A DNA stretch of 64,000 nt from the NCBI GenBank assembly GCA_965153355.1, contig OZ231126.1:34224001-34288000 (forward strand), in the 5' to 3' direction. The DNA comes from Flaccisagitta enflata. Its lineage: Eukaryota > Chaetognatha > Sagittoidea > Aphragmophora. Under the pieces are notes generated by a model. It worked only from the letters and a program-made list of their open reading frames with translations, did no database searches and had not been told where the DNA came from. Positions 35,865 to 48,400 of this stretch are shown in pieces. Made by a program: the position numbers and the translations under genes. How positions within the stretch are numbered: the first letter of the stretch is position 1; every line of letters begins with the position of its first letter.

Positions 35865-36274
35865 CTACTCGACTCAATAAAAAAGCCGCACTTTTAAATG
35901 ACAAATTGTCATACTAAATTTCAAAAAAACCAATCAAAATCTTAGACCATTAGAAAGCTCTTGAAAAGATCTTTCATTTGGCACCAATCTGGTATTGCTA
36001 TCTTTTTTCGTTTAGAAATGGCATTAGTTTGAGTAAAAATGTTGCCTATTTCAGTTTCGCAATCCTTATGAAAAAAGAGCATTTTATCAAAATAGTGCTT
36101 TTCTTTGCAGAGCTCTAGCTCCTAAACCATTTGAGATACAGATCTGGGATTGGTCTAGAATGAAAATAAATTCAAAAATCTTTCAAATCACTTTAACAGA
36201 AAAATTTTTCAATAATTTCTTTTTCTTATACATCAACTCAAAATAGGGTGCGGCTTTTTTTTTTAGTCGAGTAG
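35865..36274. mobile_element. 0.41-kb TA-flanked MITE, CTACTCGACT ends
   Basis: Ends CTACTCGACTCAATAAAA and TTTTAGTCGAGTAG, then GCCGCAC and its complement. TA flanks at 35863-35864 and 36275-36276. The interior is the reverse of 23205-23615 with many substitutions. The outer ten bases differ between the copies (CTACGCGAAT against CTACTCGACT) yet stay paired within each copy. Confidence 0.88.
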
Positions 36275-36387
36275 TAAAAGTACGATAGTGAAAATTACTT
36301 ATTTCATGTTTAAGCCTCGAGACTCGGAGGTTTTGGGCATTTGTATCATGCTCTCTGCTGCCTGATTACTTTTGAAAAAAAAATGAC

Positions 36388-36880
36388 TAAGTTCATAGAA
36401 TTTGCTTTCCTACTCAGGACAAGCTGGACAAAAAAGATTCCAAATATAAAGAAAGAAACCAAATCCAAATGTTCCAGTTTTACGTTCGGTACCACTGATG
36501 GTTTGAGGCAGCCAACAAGCATCGTTGATAAAGGGCAGATGGAATTGAATGAATGAATGAATGAATGAATGAATGAATGAATGAATGAATGAATGAATGA
36601 ATGAATGAATAAATGAATGAGAAATGAATGAATGAATAAATGAATGAGAAATGAATGAATGAATAAATGAAGTTCATAGAATTTGCTTTTCTACTTAGAA
36701 CAAGTTGGACAAAAAAGATTCCAAACATAAAGAATGAAACCAAATCCAAATGTTCCGGTTTTACATTCGGTTCCACTGATGGTTTGAGGCAGCCAACAAG
36801 CATCGTTAATAAAGGGCAGATGGAATTGAATGAATGAATGAATGAATGAATGAATGAATGAATGAATGAATGAATGAATG
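36388..36880. repeat. 281-bp tandem duplication ending in AATG arrays
   Basis: AAGTTCATAGAATTTGCTTT starts at about 36389 and 36670. Each copy runs through GGTTTGAGGCAGCCAACAAG and GGGCAGATGGAATTGAATG into a GAATGAATG tract. The tract boundary is the same in both copies, so the microsatellite was present before the duplication. Confidence 0.9.
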
Positions 36881-37140
36881 AATGAATGAATGAATGAATG
36901 AATGAATGAATGAATGAAGGAATGAATGAGAAATGATTGAATGCGAAATGAATGAATGAGAAATGAATGAATGAATGAATGAATGAATGAATGAATGAAT
37001 GAATGAATGAATGAATGAATGAATGAATGAATGAATGAATGAATGAATGAATGAATGAATGAATGAATGAATGAATGAATGAATGAATGGAGGAATGAAT
37101 GAATGGAGGAATGAATGAAAGAATGATTGAACGATTGATT
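36545..37140. repeat. AATG tetranucleotide arrays
   Basis: Pure blocks at about 36547-36610, 36829-36920 and 36961-37090, with GAGAAATG and GGAGGAATG interruptions. The Ser/Phe/Ile/His minus frames are repeat translations. Confidence 0.95.
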
Positions 37141-38387
37141 GATTAAATGATTTGTCCTTTTTCAAGTGAATGCTTGCAGATGCAGACAATAAGGCGGATT
37201 AAAGGACGAGCGTTCTCGAAGCAGACAAAAAAGGAGCAATTGAGATGGATGGAGTTATTGTCAGGGGAAATTTCAATGGCGCAGTCAAAGAAGTTCGAGT
37301 GAGAAACTGCGACGACAATCAAAGCGAATCAAGCGCAACAAACGATAAAGTGAAATCGTGTGAATAACGAGGTTGGGATTCGATGTACACGAAGAGGCAC
37401 GGGGGTGATGTGCACGAAGAGCTTGGCCATCGATGTGCACTGTGAAGTCATCCGAAGATGGATGATAGTGTACACAACGAGGTAGCATAACAATGTGTCC
37501 CAAATGCTATGACAGTAATGTACCCCCAACTCACTGAGACAGCGCAATCTTGTACAGTATGTAGTGAACAAAAAAATTGGCTCGATATTTGGCAAAGATG
37601 ATGTGAAACTGCAATGATGGAACGAAATTGCTTTAGGATATCAACTACTACTGCTGTATCTAAATATCTTGCGGTAAGGTGAGCACTACAGTGTGTACGA
37701 TGACTCAAAAGCACCAGCATGCACAACTATTTTCAGTTCATTCAAGCGCAATGGCACGCAACGGAGTGCATTGACGCGCTATTGTTATGACGTGTAATGG
37801 CGTGAGTTTCGTGTCAAAGGCAATTCAACTGAGAGGCATTAAAGAACAGAAAAGGTGCGTTGAGCAAGAAAAGTGTTACGAGAAATATATGTTCGTTACA
37901 AATCCAAAAGCTGAAAGGAAAGAATCCACTTCATCAATATTGAGATAGTGTGTTAGATGGAACGGTCTGCAAATACAAGCATAATCAATATGTCACCCAA
38001 ATTAAAACAGCACGGCGGTATGACACTAACTATTGAAGGCCACAACTTGAGTTGCAACATTTATTCATGGGCAACGGTTTTTTTTTCTTTTTGCGGCGAC
38101 AATTGATGAGGGTGATAAAGAGCGATTCTCCAGAGAGGAAGAGAGAAGCGCTGGAAGAAAATAAAGAAAGGAGGGGGGAGGGAATGGCTCTGTGGTGAAT
38201 GAGAAGCAGTGGGTCAATCAGAAAAACAGGTCGTAAGGTAAGCTGAATTCCCTTACTGTCCGAGTTTTCAGCACTGTTTGGTAGATGATATGAGTGTGCT
38301 AGTAAAGATACGAGCCTGCATAAAACAGCAGTACACAATAACCTGCAATAACGAAATAAGATTTTTTAACGGAAAGGAACAAGGCCG
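37141..38387. other. No recognisable gene
   Basis: About 1.2 kb unique, balanced composition. Several overlapping minus frames of 72-102 aa (37285-37726, 38030-38338) are not recognised. At 37380-37500, GATGTGCACGAAGAG-like and GTACACAACGAGG-like motifs recur loosely. Confidence 0.4.
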
Positions 38388-38560
38388 GATACATGGCTAC
38401 CCAAGTCGCGTGTGGATGGGCGGGGGCAATGATACAAAAAAACATCCGTAATTGCAAAAAAAGCAAAGCGTTACCGTCAGTCGTACCATCAAACAGAAGG
38501 ACCAACAAATCGACAGACAGACAGCCCGATAAAAAACGCACCTGTAGGGACAGGCAGAGG
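38388..38560 (+). mobile_element. Hairpin-tag element, decayed 3' end
   Basis: AACAAGGCCGGATACATGGC, tag AGTCGCGTGT, GGATGGGCGGGGGC. A middle with AAAAAACATCCGTAATTGC follows, then a loose GACAGACAGAC tract. No terminal palindrome is found before ordinary sequence. Confidence 0.7.
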
Positions 38561-38756
38561 GGGAACACTCCCCACAAATGCGCCTGCGCAGCTGACAAAA
38601 AAGGAGTGCAAGGGAACATGAAATGCAGTTGACAGGGAAAGAAAGTGCCTTAGTCTGTTGCCGTCAGTGATAAAGCGCCGTGATGGCAGATAACTAAGAC
38701 TTGTAGCCAATTTATGGATTATAAGATGAAACTTGGTCTGATAAGGTGATAGTAAC

Positions 38757-39055
38757 AAAACAAGCCCGACCGGGCAACGATGCGTCCGGGCTGTGTCTCA
38801 GTGTGTATTGATCATGCGACATATGTATGGAGAGACAGATGGACGAACAGACGGGTGAAAAGACTCTCAAAACATGTTGGTTGATCATTTGTTTCGGTGT
38901 AGGATCTCACCGTGGCCAAAAACAGCCGAGAAACGCGTTTTTTGCACAGGCGTTACGGACGGACCGACGGACGGACCGACCGACGGACCGACCGACCGAC
39001 GGACGGACAGACCCTCTTATAGAGATGCGTTCCTGACGGACGCATCTAAAAAAAT
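38757..39055 (+). mobile_element. Hairpin-tag element, GATGCG type
   Basis: AACAAGCCCGACCGGGCAAC, tag GATGCGTCCG, a 0.17-kb middle, a GGAC/GACC tract, AGACCCTCTTATAGAG, then the hairpin AGATGCG-TTCCTGACGGA-CGCATCT with AAAAAAA. The last ten paired bases CGGACGCATC are the exact reverse complement of the tag, including three bases (CGG) that lie in the hairpin loop. So the tag matches the 3' end better than the hairpin matches itself. Confidence 0.9.
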
Positions 39056-39101
39056 ACTCACAATGTTGTATAGAAAGGTTGGGATGGAATCAAACAGAAT
39101 A

Positions 39102-39203
<102 letters not shown>

Positions 39204-39379
39204 GATTCCTGAGTGAGTTGGTGCTTTTGAGGACCGGGTCTCTGATTTCTGTTCTCTTTTTTTCCAAGAAATAATGGCCAATAAAGGAAGAAGTAATTTG
39301 GGAATCTAGACAGGGCACTTCAGCAGCGTGAAACATGGCTCAATGTCTATTTCCTTTTCTATCCTTCTTTTTCCTTCCT

Positions 39380-39432
39380 TCTTTTTTCTTCCATTACCTT
39401 CCTCTCTTTCGTTCTTTCTTTCGTTCTTTCTC

Positions 39433-39511
<79 letters not shown>

Positions 39512-39516
39512 CTCTT

Positions 39517-39560
<44 letters not shown>

Positions 39561-39596
39561 TCCTTCACTCTTTCTTTCTTTCCTTCACTCTTTCAT

Positions 39597-39673
<77 letters not shown>

Positions 39674-39680
39674 TTTCTTT
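39380..39680. repeat. TTTC tetranucleotide array
   Basis: TTTC with a few CTCT and CCTTCACTC interruptions, the latter twice (39561, 39583). Confidence 0.95.
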
Positions 39681-40150
39681 TCATGTTTTTGTTTTCCTTT
39701 CTGTTTTCTTATTTTTTCTGTCTCTTCCTGTCTTACCTTCTTCTCTTCTATTCTTTCTGCCGTTTTCCTTTCTTTCTTTCTTTTTTCTATCTTTCCATCT
39801 GATTCTATTTCCATCACGGCCTCGCCCGAAGAAACATACAATTTACGCTGTTCCCGTCTTCTTCTGAGATCTGTCAGCAGAGGTATTCATCTTCGCCTTT
39901 CTTAGCACATTTATCTCCTCCGCCGTTACGAGGTCAGAGACGTATTACGGAGATATCAGTCGGTATGAATTATGTGTGTGTCGTCGAAGTACGCGAGTAT
40001 GGAAGAGGATATTTGTGGATGGTAATAGGTATCATCTACTCGTACTACACGGCTTGTCTTGATATTCGCAGCTTGCATCATTGATATGTGGTGACACTTT
40101 AGTCACTTTACGAAGGAGAGGTATATCATGGACGCGGCATTTAGGTGTAG
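39681..40150. other. No recognisable gene
   Basis: Pyrimidine-rich to about 39800, then unique. Nothing is recognised. Confidence 0.4.
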
Positions 40151-40257
<107 letters not shown>

Positions 40258-40919
40258 GGTATTTACATCGAAAGAAACCTTAGCCTTGTTGATTGGTTCC
40301 AGTGGCTCTTTCGCCTAAAAAACTAATTATCGTTTGAAACAATGGATGGTTGGCAACATTGGCAGTTCGTCAGTGTGAAGGAAGAGTCAGGTAAAGTCAT
40401 CATTATCTATGGGGCTGATATGCGGTGGCGACTATGGAAGTGGCAGTGACAGCTTGTAAATGGTGGGAAGAGCAATCTGAACTCGGCATCAGCAATAACG
40501 GGTAGCGGCGGTAGGGGCAATAAATGCTGTGGCACTGTTTCGGTGTTGGACAGTGGGTGGAAGTTTTCTGGAGTTATCATTTACGATGGTTGTAATAGCG
40601 GTTGCGACTTTGACAATGTCATTTGGGAAGAGCAATCCTAACTCGGCGTTAGCGATGGAAATAACAGCAGTTGGGGGCCTGGGGCAATGAATGCAGTCGC
40701 ACTGCTTCGGTTTGGGGCGGGGGGTGGTGGAAGTTATCTCAGCATTTGCGATGAGGGTGACAGCGGTGGTGGCAATTGCGACAATGGCGACTATTGCAGT
40801 TGGTCATTTGCCTTTAATCACTTGAAAGCCATTTAGGCGGTGCAGATTTCGATCGCTGTGTGTGTGATGGATGGATGTTCGAAAGGTGTGTCTGGGAGGT
40901 TCATTCGCCACAGTGCATT
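40258..40919. other. GGTGG-rich, loosely repetitive
   Basis: Two diverged copies of about 180 bp share GGGAAGAGCAATC(T/C)(G/T)AACTCGGC, GCAATAAATGC(T/A)GT and TGCTTCGGT (40469-40560, 40626-40720). No gene is recognised. Confidence 0.5.
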
Positions 40920-41405
40920 GTTTTAGACCACAGGTGGTTGTTGTGTTAGTGGTTGTAACGGTGGCGGCGTGGCGTTGCTCCGAGCCACAGTAGGCGGTTG
41001 TGGTTGTGGAGGCAACGTTGGTCGTACAGGTGGCTGTTGTTGTAGTGGATACAACGTTGGCTGCACAGGTGATTTTATGGTTGTGGGTGTAACGGTGGCT
41101 GCACAGGTGATTGTTGTGGTTATGGGTGCAAGGATGGCGCCTTAAGTGGTTGTTGTGGTTGTGGGTGCAAATATGGCGGCTTAGGTGGTTGTTGTGGCTG
41201 TGAGTGCAGCGGCGGCGGCACAGGTGATTGTTGTGGTTGTGGGTGCAATGGTGGCTGCACCGGTGATTGTTGTGGGTGCAACAACGGCGGCTCGGGTGAT
41301 TGGTGTGGTTGTGGGTGCAACGACGGCGGCTCAGGTGGCTTAAGCACTGGTGATTTTTGTGGTTGTGGGTGCAACGGTTGCGGCGCGGCGTTGCTCCGAG
41401 CCACG
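40920..41405. repeat. 42-bp minisatellite, GGTTGTGGGTGCAACGGTGG
   Basis: Units of about 39-45 bp contain GGTTGTGGGTGCAA and CAGGTGATTGTTGT. The end blocks GGCGTTGCTCCGAGCCAC (40970, 41388) recur at both edges. A minus frame (41120-41404) reads it as 14-aa Pro/Gln repeats (LHPQPQQSPVPPP), which would be a plausible proline-rich protein but has no other support. Confidence 0.85.
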
Positions 41406-42119
41406 CCTTCGAATCTTTGTTATTTATTTCCTAGTCTCGAGCTCGAGGCTCATTATTTGCCTGGTGGAAGATAATGAATTGTGAGCTCGGGTGACGCGCG
41501 GCAGAAAAAGAATTCCATTCCATTGATAGACACACAATCCTCTTGACAATCCCCTGACATCGCCAATTCCCCCTTTCGGCTTTGTTTTGTGAGTGATTGT
41601 GACTCTTTCTTCTTTTTCAATCTCTATTCTGTCTGTATGTCTGTCTGTCTGTCTGTCTGTCTGTAATTTTTTTGGTGTCTTACTGTCAACAGAATTAACC
41701 TAATGTATTCAATGCTGTCATGTTTCCTACATTGATCTTTTTTCTTAATCAAGGAGTAACGAAGAAATTATATCAAATCCGTAAAAGTTACAATGAGAAG
41801 AAGTATCATTGTTGTTCAGGTTTTCGCCGTCTTTGGTCTTTGACTACCACCACAGAGCAATGATGCTGATACCGACGACAACGACAATGACTAAGGACGA
41901 TGATAATGACGATGAAAAGGAGACAAAAATGCCTCAGGGATGGCTCATGCGCGGAGAAGGAGGAAAGACGACACAGTTGGCCATAAAACGCGTTAACTCA
42001 AGCACTTACCCGCTTTTTCTCGAGATCGGACTTTTGATAGCCTCTTTTTCCCCTCAATCCATTCAAGTTTTTCCCCATTCAACCTGATCGACGGTAAGTT
42101 ACCGAGAGAATGACGTCGC
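41406..42119. other. Unique sequence with a CTGT run
   Basis: CTGT occurs about seven times near 41636-41664. A 92-aa plus frame (41809-42087) is unrecognised. Confidence 0.4.
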
Positions 42120-43510
42120 TTCCGGCCATCGATGGTGGATATAGTGACGTGTATGGCTTATCATTATGCTCTGTGTTATGTCGTTAGCAACGGTGGAGAT
42201 GGTTACTTGAATCGCTTTTGATGGTGATCTAAATCGCGATGGTGGATAAAGTGACGTGTATGGCTTATCATTATGCTCTGTTTTGTGCTATTAGCAACGG
42301 TGGAGATGGTTACTTCTATCGCTTTTGATGGTGATCTAACTCGTGATGGTGGATATGGTGACGTGTATGGCTTATCATTATGCTTTGTGTTGTGCTGTCA
42401 GCAACAGTGGGGATGGTTACTTGAATCACTTTTGATGGTGATGTAGCTAGTGATGGTAGATATACAGTTAGGCTTCACTAGAAGGCATCTCAAGGGAATG
42501 GTTGATTTCATGCCTTCCAGGCGAGGTGCCTTATAGCCGAGCATGTATATTTCTGCACTATACTGAATACATAAAGTTCAAATATGCTTTACTTATTCTA
42601 TCTTTTGGTTGGATACACAATCAAATAGGCAAAGATGGATGCTTGGAAGTGGAAATGAAAAAAAAATGGATCTTCATTTAGTTATTGCAAAAAGTAAAGT
42701 CTCACCGTTATCATTATTCATGACCCAGCTCGCCAGCTGACTTACCATGAATGAGACTAGAAAAAAAAAGATATGGACAGATCAGAGTATGTCACTTTCA
42801 TTGATTTGGGAACCAGCATGGTAGCGACCAATTTCGGACCTCATCGTTCTTTTATTGGCATTGAATCGTAGGCTAATCAACTTTTCACTCCTCTTCTTCA
42901 TCATCTCCCTCCTCTCCCTGTTTCTTTCACTTCCTCTTCATCATAATCATCGCTGCTCCTCTACATCATCGGTATGCCTCTTTATCATCATCAGTATTCC
43001 TCTTCATCATCTTCACCGCTCTCATTGGTATTTCATTTCCTTCTTTTGCCTTCTCGTCCACCCTTAGCCTATCCACGGCCTTATCCTGAAAACATTTTGT
43101 TTGTCAGATGCCTTCAAAGCGAGCAGAATATTCATCAAAAACCCCATTTTTCATGCGCTATAGTGAAATTCGCCTAAAAGGCGGGTGCCTTATATGCGGG
43201 GCTTATTAACAAAGGAATAAAGAAAGAAAAGTTGGGACTTTTCAGAACAAGCCTTGATGCCTGGGATGCCTTATTAGCGGGTGCGCTCAAGTGAAGCTCA
43301 ACTGTAGCGACGTGTATGGCTTATCATTATGCTCTGTTTTGTGCTATTAGCAACGGTGGAGATGGTTACTTCTATCGCTTTTGATGGTGATCTAACTTGT
43401 GATGGTGTATATGGTGACGTGCATGGCTTATCATTATGTTCTGTGTTGTGCTGTGATCACAACGGTGGAGATGGTTACTTGAATCACTTTTTATGGTGAT
43501 GTAGCTCGTA
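42120..43510. repeat. 115-bp minisatellite split by a TA element
   Basis: The unit has GGTGACGTGTATGGCTTATC, ATTATGCTCTGTGTTGTGCT, AGCAACGGTGGAGATGGTTA and CGCTTTTGATGGTGATCTA. There are about three copies at 42130-42464 and two at 43307-43510. The unit is interrupted exactly at 42465-43304. A related trace (GGTGGAGATGGTGACATGTA) reappears at 43978. Confidence 0.88.
42465..43304. mobile_element. 0.84-kb TA-flanked element, CAGTTGAGCTTCACT ends
   Basis: The left end is CAGTTAGGCTTCACTAGAAG. The reverse complement of the right end is CAGTTGAGCTTCACTTGAGC. TA occurs at 42463-42464 and 43305-43306. CAGT at the tip with TA duplication is typical of Tc1/mariner elements. Further inside, AGGCGAGGTGCCTTATA on the left pairs with its counterpart AAGGCGGGTGCCTTATA region on the right. 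No transposase frame is present. Confidence 0.88.
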
Positions 43511-45426
43511 GTCAAGTAGTTTAGCCTCGACATCAATTTGAAAAATACCATATTTTCTAAAAAATAACGCATTTTTGACATGGAATAAAGGAGTTTAGCC
43601 TCTTTGATCGTGGATAAATAGGACAAGTATTGATACATAATGTTTAAATGATCCAAATAGATGTTTTTTCGCTTAAAAATTGGATTTTTTGTCAAATTTT
43701 GTATGATTTTAAGATATTCTTTTCATAAAAGATGAATCTTCAAAGTGACGAGTTGGTGGAACATGAAAAATCCTAGAAAATCAATGAAAAAACCTAATGA
43801 ATTTTTCTCTTTTTACTTTTTTCTTGAATCTAGTATATTCTTCTGCAAAAGAACTTTAATTTGAGTCCAATCCCAGAATTCTAGCTCAAAGCGTTACAAT
43901 ATTATATAAGTTTAAAGTAAAAGACCTACGTTGAAGTCTGGAATGAAAATCTGTTTGGCATCGTGATAATCCAGCTCGGTGGAGATGGTGACATGTATAG
44001 CTCATGTTGTAACATTTGGGTGTTTAATTCAACTTTCGCCCTTAGTTTCGCAGGAGGTTTTGATATGTATCGGTTATGCTATTGACCTTGCTCATGCTGT
44101 TAGCAAGCTGTTAGAAAGCTTTTGGCTTGCAATATGAGGCGTGAAGTGGTGTCCCTGCAAGAATTGTTCGCCCAGATATGATAGAAATAGTCACATTGCT
44201 TTTAAAAGAGCGGAACGCATTGGTTGCCAAGCATAGTTGCAAATGATAACGACGAGTGTTCATAACAGATTCTTACGAAGGATTATTAGATGAAAATGTA
44301 AGCTCCATGCTGTATTTCTTTACAAAATCACATTATGGAAATGGGAGTGTTCTTTATCTCAAATTCGCAACTGGGAAAATCTCCAAAACTCTTTATGTGA
44401 ACCGATATAAATTCTTATCAGGGAAATCGGCCCATAGCTTCAGGGCGAAAGATTTCCGGAAAAAAACGTTTCAGGCTTTTGTCTTCTCGCTTAAATCTTG
44501 CTTTACCTAAAAATGGAAAGAAACAATGAGAAAAGGAAGCAAATACTGGCAATGAGGTGAGAGCGTTTGGTTTATAACTGAAGAAAGACTTGTGGAAGAT
44601 AGATTTAAATGCTGGTGGTGAGATGGACGCGTGCTTGGTTTAGACTAAAAAAAAGATAAAGAGAGATGAAGAAAGACAAATAAAAAAAGACAGAGAAAGT
44701 TAGAGAAAGAAAATAAAGCAAATGCTGATTGAGAGAAACGACACAAAAAACAATAGAACCGAGGGAGTATTGATGGCGGGGTGCGTTGCATGTGAGACAT
44801 GACAGCGCATGTGCGGCATTGCTTGTCAGTCGCTGTATCATTGCGAGATCTTGTTTTTGAATTTCTTTTTTAATATGTATGTGTTCTCAGTGGATGGGTC
44901 TATATCACGTTTGGAATAGAGATGAGAATTCAACCATCCATGAATGGAATACGAAGAAATATATTCTGGTTACGATGCGCGAAGACCACGAGAAAAAAAA
45001 AAACTTAAAAAAAGTTAAAGAAAGTTTGAAAAAGTGTGGAAAAAAAAATAAACGAACGAGACAAGATGGCGGAGGAAAAGGGAAAATATGGTATAAGCAT
45101 GGCAAGGAGGATTTTATAGGTTGATTCAAAAAAGTTCCCCTCCTAAAACCGTGAGTGCGTTTTTAAGAAAACTTAATTTGAAACGGTTGATAATATCAAA
45201 AGTCAAAGCGGGGAAAAGGGAAAGTGAATCCACTGCGAATTGAAGGGGAGATTTTTTTCGACTGCAATCAGATTAAAAAGTAAGAATTGAATTTAGATTG
45301 TAACCAAAACGTTTAAATAAAAAGCCATTGAACCGGAAATTAGTGTACATCTCTCAGGAGATCGTCTAAGAATCGCGATTGTTTCATTTATGTTGGTCAA
45401 TTTCAGAATATCTCGGTTGGTAAAAA
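43511..45426. other. Unique sequence, no gene recognised
   Basis: About 1.9 kb. Part of 43520-43960 (GAGTCCAATCCCAGAATTCT, AGCTCAAAGCGTT) weakly resembles the interior of the 0.41-kb MITEs and may be an older relative. The 107-aa minus frame 43372-43695 and 84-aa plus frame 44256-44510 are unrecognised. Confidence 0.4.
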
Positions 45427-48400
45427 CCGCCACATGCACAAGTTGAGCTAGCTGCATTATTTCTAGTCGCAAAAAAAAAATTGAGCGACGAGGCTAAAAA
45501 AGACTCAATCTTGTGTAAAAAAACCTGGGGAATCCAACCGTGACATTTTTAGAGCCCTACGCGGGGGCGTTTAGAAACGGCCCCCAAAAAACACCCAAAA
45601 ATGGCTATTTTTGGGTATTTTTGGCCAAAATTATGTTCTTAAATGGAGGCCAAGTGTTTAATTTCATAGTTGGGGACACTTCAAGATGTAAGAGACTAGT
45701 AAAACAAGAATCATGATGATGGGGCTATTGCGGGGTACCTAAAAAGGCCCAAAAAGGGCCCTTAAAGCGAAAAATAAATAGTTCTTTTTTCATTGAGGCC
45801 AAAAAAATTATTGGAATGCCTTCAAATTTGAAATGGAAGTTCCTTATAAATGCAACTACCATCATGCAAAAATTTGTGGCCCTCCTTAAATGGCTTCATA
45901 GGAAAATTTGGCCACAAAAACCAAAAATTGCTCCAAAAAAATCAGTTTTTTTAGTTCATTGACCTAAAAACAATATTTTAAGGTCAGGGTACCCCAATTT
46001 TTTTTTTCTATTTTGCTAATATAAGATGTTTGGAGGTTCCAAAAAAAATTTCAGGCCATATTTCCAAAAAATGGCTGAGATATGACCATTTTAAGCGACG
46101 TGGTAAAAATGGAAAACACCAAAAATGGTCATTTTTTTGTGATTTTTTTAAACAGTTGGGTACAAAAAGGGGTCCCGTTTATTTTAATTCATAGTTAGGG
46201 GCACTACAAGATGTAAGAGATTATAAAAACAGGAATCATGATGATGGGGCTATTGTGGGGTACCTAAAAAGGCCCAAAAAGGGCCCCTAAAGCGAAAAAT
46301 ATGTAGTTTTTTTTAAATTGTGACTACAAAAATGAATGGAATGCCTTCCAATTGGAAATGGAAGTTCCTAATAAATGCAACTACCATCATGTAAAAATTT
46401 GTGGCCCCCCTTAAATGGCTTCACAGTAAAATTTCTAGTTCATTGACCTAAAAACAATATTTTAAGGTCAGGGTACCCCAATTTTTTTTTTCTATTTTGC
46501 TATTATAAGATGTTTGGAGGTTCCAAAAAAAATTTCAGGACATATTTCCAAAAAATGGCTGAGATATGACCATTTGAAGTGAAAGGGTAAAACTGAAAAA
46601 CGACGATAATAGCCATTTTTTGAGATTCATTGAAAACATTTGATACAAAAAGAGGTCCCAATAGTTTCAATTCATAGTTTGGGACACTTCAAGATGTAAG
46701 AGACTAGGAAAACAAGAATCATTATGATGGGGCTATTGTGGGGTATATTGCGGTGGGGGTGTATGGGGTGTATTGTGGGGTACCTAAAAAAGCCGAAAAA
46801 GGGCCCCTAAAGCAAAAGAAATTTTTTTTTCATTGTGGCTACAAAAATGATTGGAATACCTTTAAATCTGAAATGGAAGTTCCGAAATGATAAAACTACC
46901 ACTATGTAAAATTTTGTAGCCCTCCTTACACGGCTTCATGGGGAAATTTGACCTTAAAACACTAAAATTTCTTGAAAAAAATCACATTTTTTAATTCAAA
47001 CAAGGCCGGATACACAGCAATCCAGTTGGTAATGCAACAAGGTTGGATACATGGCTACCCCAATCACGTGTGGGTGGGCAGGGGCTGTATTTGAGGTCAT
47101 TTGATCACTTGGGCAGGAGCAGTGAGGACAAATACTGCAAAAACCCAAAAAAAGGTAAGTGTGACGGACTGACGGATGGACAGACTGACGGACCAACAAA
47201 GCGGGTGTAGAGTCGCGTAGCACGCGACCAAAAACCATTCAGAATTAAAAAAAAATTGGGGTACCCTGACCTTCAAATATTGTTTCTAGGTCAATGAACT
47301 GATTTTTTTTAACAATTTTTGTTTTGTTTTTTTTTGGCCTAATTTTCCTATGAAGCTATTTAAGGAGGGCCAAAAATTTATACATGATGGTAGTTGCATT
47401 AATAGGAACTTCCATTTCTTTTTTGAGGGCATTCCATTCATTTTTGTAGTCACAATTAAAAAAAAAAACTATTTATTTTTTGCTTTAGGGGCCCTTTTTG
47501 GGCCTTTTTAGGTACCCCACAATAGCCCCATCATTATGATTCCTGTTTTTGTAATCTCTTACATCTTGTAGTGTCCCCAACTATGAATTAAAATGAACGG
47601 GACCCCTTTTTGTACCCAATTGTTTTAAAAAATCACCAAAAATGACCATTTTTGGTGTTTTTCAGTTTTACCACGTCGCTTCAAATGGTCATATCTCAGC
47701 CATTTTTTGGAAATATGTCCTGAAATTTTTTTTGGAACCTCCAAACATCTCATAATAGCAAAAGAAAAAAAAATTGGGGTACCCTGACCTTAAAATATTG
47801 TTTTTAGGTCAATGAACTAGAAAAACTGATTTTTTGGAGCAATTTTTGGTTTTTGTGGCCAAATTTTACTATGAAGCCATTTAAGGGGGGCCACAAATTT
47901 TTACATGATGGTAGTTGCATTTATTAGGAACTTCCATTTCCAATTGGAAGGCATTCCATTCATTTTTGTAGTCACAATGAAAAAAAAAACTACATATTTT
48001 TCGCTTTTGGGGCCCTTTTTGGGCCTTTTTCAGATTACACAATAACCCCATCATCATGATTCCTGTTTTTATAATCTCTTACATCTTCTAGTCCACAACT
48101 ATGAATTAAAATAAACAGGACCCCTTTGTACCTAATTTTTAAAAAATCACAAAAAATGACCATTTTTAGCGTTTTCCATTTTTACCACGTCGCTTCAAAT
48201 GGTCATATCTCAGCCATTTTTTGGAAATATGGCCTGAAATTTTTGGAACCTCAAACATCTTATCTAGCAAATAGAAAAAAAAATTGGGGTACCCTGACCT
48301 TAAAATATTGTTTTTAGGTCAATGAACTAAAAAACTGATTTTTTTGGAGCGATTTTTGGTTTTTGTGGCCAAATTTTCCTATGAAGCCATTTAAGGAGGG

